Origin: JAKAIY01 sp963809385
Lineage (GTDB): Bacteria; Chloroflexota; Ktedonobacteria; Ktedonobacterales; JADMIN01
DNA: 64,000 bases
Direction: 5' to 3'
NCBI GenBank assembly: GCA_963809385.1
Contig: CAWEJL010000016.1
Span: 186,001 to 250,000 of the forward strand
The notes under the pieces were generated by a model. The model worked only from the letters and a program-made list of their open reading frames with translations. It had not been told where the DNA came from and searched no databases. Positions 43,878-52,001 of the stretch are shown piece after piece (within the stretch, counting starts at the first letter, position 1; each line of letters begins with the position of its first letter). The position numbers and the translations under genes were made by a program.

Positions 43878-44428
43878 CAGCGGTTCTCCTGTCCATCCGC
43901 AGACGTAGAGCGCACATCGCAAGCCGCCGCGCCAGCCACTCCAGCCGCGCCAGCCGAGCAGTGTGGACAGGCGCAACCGGGCACGATGACGCCAGGCTCC
44001 CGCTTCGCCAGTTGCGCCAGGGAAGTCGGGCCTGTCGGGTCGGCTGAGTGCGCCGGATCGGTCGGGCTGAGCAGTTCGAGCGCGGCATCGAGTACGGCGA
44101 ACAGGCGCGCATCGCGTACGTGGTAGTAGACGTTCCAGCCCTCACGTCGCCCCTCGATCAGACCCGCTGAGCGCAAGACCGCCAGTTGCTGCGAGATATA
44201 CGCCTGGGGGTATCCTAGCAGAGCCTCCAGGTGGCAGACACAAGCCGCCTCGTCGCGCAACGCATCGAGCAGCGCCAGGCGCGCCGGATGCGCCAGAAGA
44301 TGGAAGAGGCTTGCCTCGCGCTGTGTCGGTGTCTCGGCTTCGGCGATTACTAACGTTGGCTGATCGATCCGCTGGGCGCCGCCTGGCCCCAGGCGCTCGG
44401 AGGTTCTGCGCGTGCGCGTCATGGCCAT
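43877..44428 (-). CDS. ArsR-family regulator with Cys-rich tail
   Basis: The 183-residue protein has an ArsR winged helix: LLAHPARLALLDALRDEAA, CVCHLEALLGYPQAYISQQL and VLRSAGLIEGRREGWNVYYH. The CVC pair in the first helix matches the ArsR/SmtB metal-binding place. The extra C-terminus contains GCACPHCSAG and ACDV, so more thiols could bind As(III) or a metal. GGAG stands 5-11 bases before the two possible ATGs (44428 or 44422). It is the first gene of a pair with OsmC. Confidence 0.85.
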   Translation of the reverse strand: MAMTRTRRTSERLGPGGAQRIDQPTLVIAEAETPTQREASLFHLLAHPARLALLDALRDEAACVCHLEALLGYPQAYISQQLAVLRSAGLIEGRREGWNVYYHVRDARLFAVLDAALELLSPTDPAHSADPTGPTSLAQLAKREPGVIVPGCACPHCSAGAAGVAGAAACDVRSTSADGQENR

Positions 44429-44597
44429 ATATCTCCTTTCGTTTTCGCTTAATCTTTAGCATATGCGTTACGCTGCATGTCTTCAAGCGGTTCTGCTCAC
44501 AGTCGCTTCACAAAGCGCTCCGCTGGGCCCTGGCCTCACCTGCCCAGACACCCTCATGTCCAGATCGTTGAGACGTCTATGGCGCACCTGCGCACGG
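44429..44597. promoter_or_regulatory. Promoter region of the minus-strand arsR gene
   Basis: The bases at 44429-44490 are AT-rich for this genome (TTTCGCTTAATCTTTAGCATATGCG), and read on the minus strand GCATATGCTAAAG and similar words could form promoter and ArsR-binding site. Exact boxes cannot be fixed. Confidence 0.4.
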
Positions 44598-44802
44598 CAG
44601 GGCTTGTGAATTGTCTACGTCGCGGCCATGAATGGCCAGGGCTTGTGAATTGTCTACGTCGCGGCCATGAATGGCTGGCGCACGCGGGGACGGGGGCATC
44701 AATGCCCTGTCTGCCGCGTGCGCCGGCGCATCGGACTTCAGTCCGCGTCCGCGTGCTCCGGCCTTTTCAAGGCCGAGAGCGTCGGACAATTCACAGGCCC
44801 TG
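44598..44802. mobile_element. MITE-like element B with perfect 10-bp target duplication
   Basis: The 205-base element opens with CAGGGCTTGTGAATTGTC and closes with GACAATTCACAGGCCCTG, inverted ends with a single mismatch in 18. CTGCGCACGG occurs on both sides (44588-44597 and 44803-44812), a perfect 10-bp target duplication. From about 44655 it is nearly identical to element A at 38425-38577; its first 37 or so bases are duplicated in tandem. It ends 9 bases before the -35 box of the ars operon. Confidence 0.9.
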
Positions 44803-44820
44803 CTGCGCACGGCGGTTCCC

Positions 44821-44850
44821 TTGACGGCCTTTCGTATCTCGTGCTAGTAT
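44821..44850 (+). promoter_or_regulatory. Promoter of the ars operon
   Basis: TTGACG (44821-44826), an 18-base spacer and TAGTAT (44845-44850) form a good promoter. CATTGATATATC at 44859-44870 just downstream is an AT-rich dyad-like site suitable for ArsR repression. Confidence 0.65.
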
Positions 44851-44937
44851 CTCAACGGACATTGATATATCTCCCAGGAGCCGCAATACGCTATATCGCG
44901 CCGCAACGCCCCGAAAGACGTGAAAGGATCGAACCCG

Positions 44938-45414
44938 ATGACAGCATCCCGCCGAATACAACACACGCAGATCGTAATGGCGGCGACGCGCAGCGCGGAG
45001 ACGATCGCTCCAGCGGATGTTGCGGCGGACGCTGCCACTTTGACGGCGCTGGCCATCGCGCCACTCCTACGCCTGCTCTCTGACCCCACACGGCTGCGCA
45101 TCTTCTCGCTGCTCCGTGAGGGCGAGGCGTGCGTATGCGAGCTGGCCAGCGCCCTGGGGCTTGCGGAGAATCTAGTCTCGCACCACCTCGGCGCGTTGCG
45201 GCGCGCTGGACTCGTGCGCGATCGCCGCGACGCCTCAGATGCGCGCTGGGTCTACTATACACTCGATGCGGCAGAGCTCGACCGGGCGCATGCCGCGGTG
45301 AGCGCGCTGTTTGATCCGCGTACCCTGGGTGTGCGCGTCCCGACCTGCGGTCCGGCGGCGATGTGCGGGCCAGAGACGTGCGGCCCGGATGGATGCGAGG
45401 GCGAGCAAAATTGA
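44938..45414 (+). CDS. arsR: ArsR-family arsenical repressor
   Basis: ATG 44938 follows GAAAGGATC. The 158-residue protein shows LLRLLSDPTRLRIFSLLREG, then EACVCELASALGL with the C-V-C As(III)-binding pair of ArsR, the recognition part LAENLVSHHLGALRRAGLV and DARWVYYTLD wing. The C-terminus adds CGPAAMCGPETCGPDGC, a run of Cys also seen at the end of ArsR and ArsD relatives. It probably represses its own operon (carboxymuconolactone-type protein, ArsD, two ArsA) and releases DNA on binding arsenite. Confidence 0.9.
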   Translation: MTASRRIQHTQIVMAATRSAETIAPADVAADAATLTALAIAPLLRLLSDPTRLRIFSLLREGEACVCELASALGLAENLVSHHLGALRRAGLVRDRRDASDARWVYYTLDAAELDRAHAAVSALFDPRTLGVRVPTCGPAAMCGPETCGPDGCEGEQN

Positions 45415-45570
45415 GACGCTGCGCCTATCTGGGCATATGGGAGGGGCGTTGGCGTGGCGAAACGCTATCGCGTGGCCAATACATCAATGCCCGTTGATAT
45501 AGTTGCTGTCGGTGACTGCGATATGCGCAGTGTCGTGATCGTCGTTATCGTCGTTGAGAAGGGAACACCC

Positions 45571-45915
45571 ATGACCACCAGCGCCAGTTCGGAGACCAGC
45601 ACGGGGACCAGCAGTGCATCCAAAATGGATGCCAAGACACGTGAACTCGTGGCGGTCGCGGCATCGCTCGCGGCCGGGTGCGAGAAGTGCCTGCGCCAGC
45701 ACACCCTGGCCGCGCGCCGCGCCGGGGCCAGCGCGACTGAGCTCCAGCAAGCGGTAGAGATTGCGCGCGCGGCGCGGCTGACCGCTGTGCTGGGCATCGA
45801 TGAGGTGGCGGAGCGGCTGACGAACGCGCCCGAACTGCCCGTCGCGGTAGCCGCCAGCGTGACCGACGCGAGCGCCGAGGGGAGTAGCTGCGGTCCCGAC
45901 TGCGACTGTCACTAA
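45571..45915 (+). CDS. Carboxymuconolactone decarboxylase (AhpD-like) protein
   Basis: ATG 45571 has GAAGGG in front; a long frame to 45454 lacks a site. The 114-residue protein contains LAAGCEKCLRQHTLAARRAG, the CxxC-x3-H redox motif of AhpD/CMD proteins, and a Cys-rich end (GSSCGPDCDCH). CMD proteins with CxxC are disulfide reductases; in ars operons small thiol proteins of this group occur. It is likely a redox partner or As-binding helper of the ArsD/ArsA set. Confidence 0.8.
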   Translation: MTTSASSETSTGTSSASKMDAKTRELVAVAASLAAGCEKCLRQHTLAARRAGASATELQQAVEIARAARLTAVLGIDEVAERLTNAPELPVAVAASVTDASAEGSSCGPDCDCH

Positions 45916-46051
45916 CAGCGGCCACCGCTCGCCGAGCGCATTCATTCCGTTTCTCTGGTTCGCGCTATTCAGCGCCATTCAGTAGATCCTGACAGCGACC
46001 CGGACACGGGCCAACCATGACCCAACCACGACCTGAGGAGGTCATACACGC

Positions 46052-46456
46052 ATGAAAGTGCAGATTTTCGATCCTGAGATGTGTTGCACCAGCGGTGTCT
46101 GTGGCACAGCCCCTGACCCCACGCTGATCGAGGTGAGCGGGCTGGTCGAGCGCCTCAAGGCGGAGGGCGCCAGTGTCTCACGTTACCAGCTGAGCCGGCA
46201 GCCGCACGCCTTCACCGCCACTTCCACTGTCTACCAGCTCCTGCTCAAGCGTGGAACACAGGCCTTGCCAGCGGTCATGGTCGACGACGTGCTGGTCTCC
46301 GCTGGGGCATACCCCACCTATGAGCAGATTCAGGCGCGCCAGCCCGTCGCGGCGGAAGCGGTCGTGGTAGCTGTGGCGACATCCTCCGCCGACAGCGACA
46401 CAGACCCTGCCGTGGGTGATGGCGGCTGCGGCTGCGGCTCCTCGGGCTGCTGCTAG
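46052..46456 (+). CDS. arsD: Arsenite metallochaperone ArsD
   Basis: The protein starts MKVQIFDPEMCCTSGVCG, with Cys 11, 12 and 17 matching the CC...C As(III) site of ArsD. The fold continues LVERLKAEGASVSRYQLSRQ, FTATSTVYQLLLKRG and LPAVMVDDVLVSAGAYPTYEQ, as in the thioredoxin-like ArsD. The end GGCGCGSSGCC gives further vicinal Cys pairs. ArsD passes arsenite to the ArsA ATPase. GAGGAGG lies before the ATG. The next genes are two ArsA proteins. Confidence 0.93.
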   Translation: MKVQIFDPEMCCTSGVCGTAPDPTLIEVSGLVERLKAEGASVSRYQLSRQPHAFTATSTVYQLLLKRGTQALPAVMVDDVLVSAGAYPTYEQIQARQPVAAEAVVVAVATSSADSDTDPAVGDGGCGCGSSGCC

Positions 46457-46590
46457 GCTCCTGCTAGGCTCCTGTCAGGCTCCTGTCAGACAACGCCACA
46501 CATTGCGTTGATTCCATTGATTCGTATCAGTGGAGCGGCGCTAACAGCGCACGAGAGCGCACGACAAAGAACGAACAGGTAGCGAGACAC

Positions 46591-47484
46591 ATGGCTGAGT
46601 ATCTTTTCTTTTCCGGCAAGGGGGGCGTTGGCAAGACCACAATGGCCAGCGCGACGGCGGTGGCGCTCGCCCAGCAAGGGCTGCGCACACTGCTCGTCAC
46701 GACCGACCCCGCCTCGAATCTCGCCGACGTATTCGAGCAGCCCATCGGGCCAGAGGCGGTCCCCATCGCTGGGGTCGATGGCCTGTGGGCGCTGGAGATC
46801 GATCCGGAAGCGGCCACCCGCGCCTACAAGCAGCGCGCGCTGGAGCCGCTGCGGGAGTTGCTGCCCGCAGCGCTGCTGGCCTCGGTCGAGGAGCAGATGA
46901 GTGGCCCCTGCACTGAGGAAATCGCCAGCTTTGACCGCTTCATCGCCTGCTTGCAGATGCCCGAATATGACCGCATCGTCTTCGACACCGCGCCGACCGG
47001 CCACACGCTGCGGCTGCTGGAGCTGCCCGCTGGCTGGAGCACGCACATCGAGGCCAGCGCGCGTGGCAGTGGGCAGACCTGCCTGGGGCCAGTCGATGCG
47101 CTCGCCGCCTCCAAGGCGGACTACGACCGCGCGGTGGCGCTCTTGCGCTCGCCGGAGGCGACCCGCTTCGTGCTGGTGACCCAGCCGGAGCGCACGAGCC
47201 TGGAGGAGACGCTGCGCGCGGACGGCGAGCTGCGTGCGCTGGGCATTGCGCCGCAGGACCTCATCATCAACGGCGTGATTCCCGAAGCCGCCGCCGATCA
47301 CCCCTTCTTCCGCAGCCGCCGGCAGATGCAGGAGCGCATCATCGCCGACCTGCGCGCGCAGTTCACACTGGCGATCTGGCAGATGCCGCTGCTCGATCAC
47401 GATGTCGCCAGCATCGCATCCCTTCGAAAGCTAGGTGAAGACCTTGAACGCCTCGGATTCCTCGCTGTCCCCGTCGCCCGCTGA
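46591..47484 (+). CDS. arsA: Arsenite-stimulated ATPase ArsA, first copy
   Basis: The 297-residue protein carries the deviant Walker A FFSGKGGVGKTT, switch I DPASNLADVF, a signal domain VFDTAPTGHTLRLL (A-type ATPase signature) and SGPCTEEIASFDRF with the conserved Cys; a second Cys lies in GQTCLGPVDAL. It is the size of half of an E. coli-type ArsA, so two subunits must pair. It energises arsenite extrusion or, in related Get3 proteins, targeting. It overlaps or abuts the second copy. Confidence 0.92.
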   Translation: MAEYLFFSGKGGVGKTTMASATAVALAQQGLRTLLVTTDPASNLADVFEQPIGPEAVPIAGVDGLWALEIDPEAATRAYKQRALEPLRELLPAALLASVEEQMSGPCTEEIASFDRFIACLQMPEYDRIVFDTAPTGHTLRLLELPAGWSTHIEASARGSGQTCLGPVDALAASKADYDRAVALLRSPEATRFVLVTQPERTSLEETLRADGELRALGIAPQDLIINGVIPEAAADHPFFRSRRQMQERIIADLRAQFTLAIWQMPLLDHDVASIASLRKLGEDLERLGFLAVPVAR

Positions 47485-47500
47485 GGTGGCCAGCGCAGCC

Positions 47501-48457
47501 ATGAACGCTACGAATGTCACGAACGCGATGATCGCGGCGGGCGCCGCGCGTATCCGCCCAAGCGCGGCGGGACCACGTCGCGTCTTTTTCTCCGGCAAGG
47601 GCGGCGTGGGCAAGACCACGGCGGCCTGCGCGACCGCCCTCTGGGCGGCGGACGCGGGCTACCGCACGCTGCTCGTCACGACTGATCCCGCCGCCCACAT
47701 CGGCGCCGTGCTGGAGGCGGAGGTAGGCGACACCCCCGCGCTGGTTCCGGGCGTCGCGCGTCTCAATGCTGTCAAAGTGGACGCCAAGCGCGTCACGCAG
47801 CAGTATAAGGACGAAGTGCTCGCCGACGCGCGAGCGCGCTTCGATGCGGCGACCGTCGCCCAGATCGCCGAAGAGCTTGACTCGCCCTGCACGGAGGAGA
47901 TCGCCGTCTTCCAGCGCTTCCTCACGCATCTGCTCAGCGACGCCTATGAGGTGATGGTCTTCGACACCGCGCCGACCGGCCATACGCTGCGGCTGCTCTC
48001 ACTCCCGCTCGACTATCGCGATCAGCTCAGCGTGAAGGCGCATGTCTCGGAGGAGAGCGCGAATGTGGACGCGGCCGAGTTGGCGCGCATGTCGGCTGCG
48101 CTGGACGTAGTGGGCGATCCGGCGCTGACGACGCTGGCGCTGGTGCTCTATCCGGAGACGACGCCCATCGCCGAGGCGCAGCGCGCGGCGGACGATCTGG
48201 CGGGGCTGGGCATCGCGACCGGGCTGGTGGTCGCCAATCAGGTGCTGCCAGAGGAGGTCTGCGTCAACCCGTTCTTCCGCAACCGCCGCACGATGCAAGT
48301 TTCCCATCTGAACCGCCTGCCGGGCATCTTCCCTGGGGTGGACATCAGCCTGCTGCCCTTGCAGCCAGAGGACGTGCGCGGACTTGTGGTGCTGCGCGCG
48401 GTCGGCGAGCAGCTGTACGGCGCGCCCAGGCCTGTGAAAGCGTCCGTGACGGTATAG
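47501..48457 (+). CDS. arsA: Arsenite-stimulated ATPase ArsA, second copy
   Basis: The protein has FFSGKGGVGKTTAACATAL, DPAAHIGAVLEAEV, VFDTAPTGHTLRLL and DSPCTEEIAVFQRF. The second Cys present in the first copy is not seen at the same place, so the two subunits differ in their As site; together they may form a heterodimer equivalent to the A1-A2 halves of one ArsA. ATG 47501 follows GAGGTGG; a GTG at 47435 in the same frame overlaps the first arsA and is less likely. A strong terminator follows. Confidence 0.9.
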   Translation: MNATNVTNAMIAAGAARIRPSAAGPRRVFFSGKGGVGKTTAACATALWAADAGYRTLLVTTDPAAHIGAVLEAEVGDTPALVPGVARLNAVKVDAKRVTQQYKDEVLADARARFDAATVAQIAEELDSPCTEEIAVFQRFLTHLLSDAYEVMVFDTAPTGHTLRLLSLPLDYRDQLSVKAHVSEESANVDAAELARMSAALDVVGDPALTTLALVLYPETTPIAEAQRAADDLAGLGIATGLVVANQVLPEEVCVNPFFRNRRTMQVSHLNRLPGIFPGVDISLLPLQPEDVRGLVVLRAVGEQLYGAPRPVKASVTV

Positions 48458-48479
48458 CCTGGCTTGAGTCAACGCCGCC

Positions 48480-48526
48480 ATACCAGGATGCGGCGCATGG
48501 GTAGCCCATGCGCCGCATCCTGGTAT
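48480..48526. terminator. Strong bidirectional terminator after arsA
   Basis: Perfect 22-bp arms (48480-48501 and 48505-48526) enclose only TAG. It lies between the converging ars operon (stop 48457) and CMD gene (stop 48546). Confidence 0.85.
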
Positions 48527-48545
48527 CGTCCGTGATCCAGACCAG

Positions 48546-48926
48546 CTATTTCCCGTCGCGCGCCATGCGCTCAAAAAAGTGTTCCGCGTTGCCGACCACG
48601 CGGGTCGCCTCGGCGTAGCGGGCAATTTTGAACGTTTCCAGCAGGCGTGGCTTATCAATGCCCAATGCGCCCGCTTTGTTCAGCATGGCCTCGATGCAGG
48701 CCTGGCTGTCCGTCGCCAGCGCGATCCCCAGGTAGATGAGGGTGCGTGTCTGCTCGTCGAGCGCGCCACCCTCGGGCGGCATCGCGAAGGCGCTGCTGCG
48801 CGCCTGCTCCAGCACCATCTCTGGCAGCGTGTCCGCCGCCAGCTCGATTGCCCGCGGCGTCTTGCCGCCCATCTTGCGCGCCATGTTATTGAGCACATCG
48901 CGCGGTGTCATCGTTGAGCTACTCAT
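48546..48926 (-). CDS. Carboxymuconolactone decarboxylase-family protein
   Basis: This 126-residue protein has the CMD helix pattern: FAMPPEGGALDEQTRTLIYL, GIALATDSQACIEAMLNKAG and a final KIARYAEATRVVGNAEHFF. Only one Cys of the usual CxxC is present (Q-A-C-I), so a simple disulfide role is unlikely. ATG 48926 follows GAGGAG. It is read towards the ars operon terminator and lies about 150 bases from the TDT transporter start region on the same strand. Confidence 0.78.
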   Translation of the reverse strand: MSSSTMTPRDVLNNMARKMGGKTPRAIELAADTLPEMVLEQARSSAFAMPPEGGALDEQTRTLIYLGIALATDSQACIEAMLNKAGALGIDKPRLLETFKIARYAEATRVVGNAEHFFERMARDGK

Positions 48927-49080
48927 GTGTCTTGTACTCCTCTTCGCTTGGCTCTCGTCTCAGGACACAGACCATATAATCTGTGAGACTGACTCAGTCG
49001 CGTGGCGCGAGCGCCAGTACAACAGCCTAGGCCAGCAACCTGATGTTGAAATGCGCATGCGGCGTTTCCATGCCGCGCCC

Positions 49081-50226
49081 CTACCGCTTCCAGGCCAGAC
49101 CGGTGCGGAGGTGGATCAGGGTAAACGTCGTGACGACCAGCCAGAAGCCGAGCAGCAGCAGGAAGAGCGCCGCGCCCAGTCCTTCGAGCGCGCCCACTTG
49201 CCACGCGCGGCCCAGCGCCAGCGTGCTCACCGTATAGGCGCCCAGCGGGAAGGTGAAGGCCCACCAGCCCACGCCATAGGGCAGCGGCCCCTGGCGCCGG
49301 TAGCGGATCAGCAGAAGGACTGCCGTCGCCAGCCACCACACGCCAAATCCCCAGAGCATGGCGGCGGTGAGTGTGGAGATGGCGCTGATGACTGGAACCA
49401 ACTCCGGCCCCCACAGGTGGGCGGTGGCTGGCGCGAGACGCAGCAGCGCGAGACTGCCAACGCCAATCGGGCCGAGGCCAATCCAGAGCGATGGCGCGAG
49501 CGGCGCCGCGGGCAGCGCATGATGGATGCTGCGGGAGTACAGCAGCGCCGCGATCAACAGGAAGAGCAGGAAGCCCATCCCCCAGGCGGCGTAGCCGACG
49601 AGTAGCAGCAGGCGCGCCGTGGGCGCATCCACCCCCGGCAAGAGTGGAAGTGTAGCCAGCGGCACAATGATCGCCACGACCGGCGGAATGAACCAGCCGC
49701 CATTCGCCATCTCCACCGGCACACTCGGCGTCACGAACAGGATATAGGCGAACAGGACGCTGATCACCAGCGCCAGCGCTCCACCAACCGCCGTCAGGAT
49801 GGCGACGATCAGCCAGATCGTGTGGGGCGGCAGGACGCCCGGCCCTACAGCGGCGGTGGTCGTCGCCAGCACGAGCAGGCCAGCCGGGAAGGTCGCGTAG
49901 AGCGCGCCCAACACGGGGCTCCGCAGGTCGCGCCAAGCCGCAGCCGGATGGCGAATCCAGCGGGCGACATAGGGAATGCCCAGCGCCAGGGCGAGCAGAT
50001 AGGCCAGCGCCGCCATCGCCAGACTCAGCGCGCGCATGGCAGGCTGCAGCGCCGCGATGTGGCCAGGATTGAGCGATGCGGCGATGCCCACAATCGCCGT
50101 TCCCATCACCGCGCCAAACCAGCCCGGATGGAAACTTTGCAGGATGGCGCTCATGGACATCCAGGGCGTTTCTGGCGTGGCCGAGTCGCCTGATGGTGGC
50201 AGCGTCACGCGGTCTTTGATTGACAT
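49081..50226 (-). CDS. TDT-family (TehA/SLAC1-like) membrane transporter
   Basis: The 381-residue protein has ten hydrophobic helices and typical TDT features: an opening FHPGWFGAVMGTAIVGIAAS, NGGWFIPPVVAIIVPLATLP and a late GVWWLATAVLLLIRY. TehA (tellurite), plant SLAC1 (anion channel) and Mae1/YfdV-type dicarboxylate carriers belong here. The phenylalanine gate of SLAC1 cannot be placed with certainty by eye. The gene is next to ArsA/ArsD and a CMD gene, with no ArsB or Acr3 in view, so an oxyanion or arsenite channel role is conceivable, which is inference. The start is ATG 50226. Confidence 0.85.
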   Translation of the reverse strand: MSIKDRVTLPPSGDSATPETPWMSMSAILQSFHPGWFGAVMGTAIVGIAASLNPGHIAALQPAMRALSLAMAALAYLLALALGIPYVARWIRHPAAAWRDLRSPVLGALYATFPAGLLVLATTTAAVGPGVLPPHTIWLIVAILTAVGGALALVISVLFAYILFVTPSVPVEMANGGWFIPPVVAIIVPLATLPLLPGVDAPTARLLLLVGYAAWGMGFLLFLLIAALLYSRSIHHALPAAPLAPSLWIGLGPIGVGSLALLRLAPATAHLWGPELVPVISAISTLTAAMLWGFGVWWLATAVLLLIRYRRQGPLPYGVGWWAFTFPLGAYTVSTLALGRAWQVGALEGLGAALFLLLLGFWLVVTTFTLIHLRTGLAWKR

Positions 50227-50572
50227 AGGTCCCTTTACTCCTGACGGCTCACACGCTCAGCGCGCTCCACTCGCGACGGCTCTGATCGCGCCGGAATTTT
50301 TCCTTACGCGCGCCGCGTCGCACGAGACGCCATCTGCGCTGGTGTTGATACAGCGCATGTCCGCGATGTCCCTATCGCGTCTAGTGATACCTTGGGGAGG
50401 TACGTATTCCATCACATGCAGCCGAATGCATATCACAGTCAGCGCACAGCCGCGCAGGAGAGAAGAAGAGAAATCGGGCAAGAACGCTGGAAACCCACTG
50501 ATGAATCCGTTTCTTCGGATGAAGGCCGGCTCGTGATGACTTCGCAGCAACTCGGCGCTATTTTCGAATGAG
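50227..50572. other. Intergenic region, no supported gene
   Basis: No frame is convincing. AATTTTTCC at 50295 and a TGCATATCACAG segment near 50425 are AT-richer patches and may contain the promoter of the TDT gene. Confidence 0.4.
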
Positions 50573-50794
50573 CTAATCAACTATTGCCTCAACGAGATTG
50601 GCAAGCCGGTCGGTGATCGCGGCTGCCCTGCCGTACGACAGCGCCAGCGCCTCGACTCCCGTCACATGGCTGAACTCGCCTGCTACGATCAGCCTGAATG
50701 AGTCGATCTCGCTTGTTGTTGGCGTCCATGGGCTGACCAGCCAGAGTACGTACGCGCTCAGTTTCGGTATCAGCATTGATGGTGACGTAACCAC
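50573..50794 (-). CDS. Possible small protein or gene remnant
   Basis: A minus frame of about 73 codons ends ALALSYGRAAAITDRLANLV and then EAIVD. It has protein-like composition, in contrast to the other frames here, but no family, no clear ribosome site and an early part that may be fortuitous. It may be the 3' end of a broken gene. Confidence 0.3.
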   Translation of the reverse strand: MVTSPSMLIPKLSAYVLWLVSPWTPTTSEIDSFRLIVAGEFSHVTGVEALALSYGRAAAITDRLANLVEAIVD

Positions 50795-50834
50795 GCTGGT
50801 GACGTCGAGTGATGGGGCCAGCCTCTCCAGTTCT

Positions 50835-50935
50835 TCCCTTCACCCCGCATCCACCCGTGGCCGGCGGCAACGAGGTCCGCGATGGCGCCGGGCGAGCTCG
50901 CGATCGGTGACCGGTTACTGGTCAACACGCCATCA
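50835..50935 (-). pseudogene. Weak comM 3' fragment
   Basis: CCCCGCATCCACCCGTGGCC matches the final codons of ComM read in reverse (the PRVDVG end) and the following bases (GAGGTCCGCGATGGCGCCGG) resemble the next block. Only some 60-100 bases are alike and the identity is lower than in the other fragments. Confidence 0.4.
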
Positions 50936-51236
50936 GGCTGAAACAGAACGGTAACGACATCACAACGGCGATGAGTCTCACATTGACGCTTGATCACCCC
51001 TTGTGGGCCACGCTGGCACGCCTCTTGTGTCTGAGTTGCAGTGGTCGCTTTGTGAGCCAGGGGCGTCCCGGCGGACATGTGTATCATCTGGTCTTCGGCG
51101 CCCATACGATCGTCAATGGCGATTCAAACCAGTGCGCCTCCTTCGTTCGTTACTAGTAGTAGTAGCGGCGAAATGTGCGGACGATACCTCCGCCGATGCG
51201 AGATATCTCGCGCTATGAAGATATGGAGAACAGCCG

Positions 51237-52001
51237 GTGAGCAACACGAAACGCACACGCAATGCACTCCGTCTGGTAAGCGTCGTCGTGGGGGCGCTTC
51301 TGGTGATGCTGGTGGTAGCGCGTCCGGTGGAAGCGTCGGCCGCGTCCGCGTCGGCCACGCCGGCCGCGTCGGCCTATCCCACCGGCTCGACCGGCTATGA
51401 TGTCTCCTGGCCGAACTGCGCTGCGAAGCCGCCAGCGCATCCACCGTTCGGCATCGTCGGCGTCAGCGATGGGACAGGCTACAGTCAGAACCCCTGCCTG
51501 GCGAAAGAAGCTTCCTGGTTTCCAAATCTCAGCCTCTACGTCAACACCGGATGGTACAACCAGTCGTCATACATCAATCCCAGCAGTCCGAAGGCCTGCG
51601 CCAGTGGGGATAACAACTGCCTCGCCTACAACTATGGCTACAACGCCGGACTGTACGCGCTCAGCTACGCCAACAGCCTGAACATCCATGCCAGCGTGTG
51701 GTGGCTGGACGTGGAGACCAGCAACACCTGGAACACCGACACGACACAAAACCGCAATAGTCTGCAAGGCGAGTATGACGCGCTGGTAGCGAATGGCGTA
51801 ACAACCGTTGGGGCCTACAGCACGACCTATCAGTGGGATACCGTGACCGGAACGTGGCTGAACAACTGGCCCAACTGGGGAGCCACCACAGTGCGCACCG
51901 CCAGCAAAGCCGCGACGTTCTGCACGGGCCATCAATTCACGGGCGGTCCGACCTACCTGATCCAGTTCTCTGGCTCCCTCGACCAGGATTACGCCTGCTA
52001 A
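51237..52001 (+). CDS. Secreted glycoside hydrolase GH25-like protein
   Basis: GTG 51237 follows GGAGAAC. The 254-residue protein has a signal helix (VVVGALLVMLVVARPVEASA), then a barrel-like domain: TGYDVSWPNC, FGIVGVSDGTGYSQNPCL, ASWFPNLSLYVNTGWYN, ASVWWLDVETSNTW (acidic residues where GH25 lysozymes have D and E) and GVTTVGAYSTTYQW. Six to eight Cys probably form disulfides. Proteins of this type are common in actinobacteria and Ktedonobacteria and may cut cell-wall or other glycans; the catalytic role is inferred from the D-V-E position only. Confidence 0.75.
   Translation: MSNTKRTRNALRLVSVVVGALLVMLVVARPVEASAASASATPAASAYPTGSTGYDVSWPNCAAKPPAHPPFGIVGVSDGTGYSQNPCLAKEASWFPNLSLYVNTGWYNQSSYINPSSPKACASGDNNCLAYNYGYNAGLYALSYANSLNIHASVWWLDVETSNTWNTDTTQNRNSLQGEYDALVANGVTTVGAYSTTYQWDTVTGTWLNNWPNWGATTVRTASKAATFCTGHQFTGGPTYLIQFSGSLDQDYAC

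Noticed and set aside
44921..44935. tRNA T-loop-like word GGATCGAACCCG
   Set aside because: No acceptor, anticodon or D-arm pairing is found around it, and it lies just before the arsR start.
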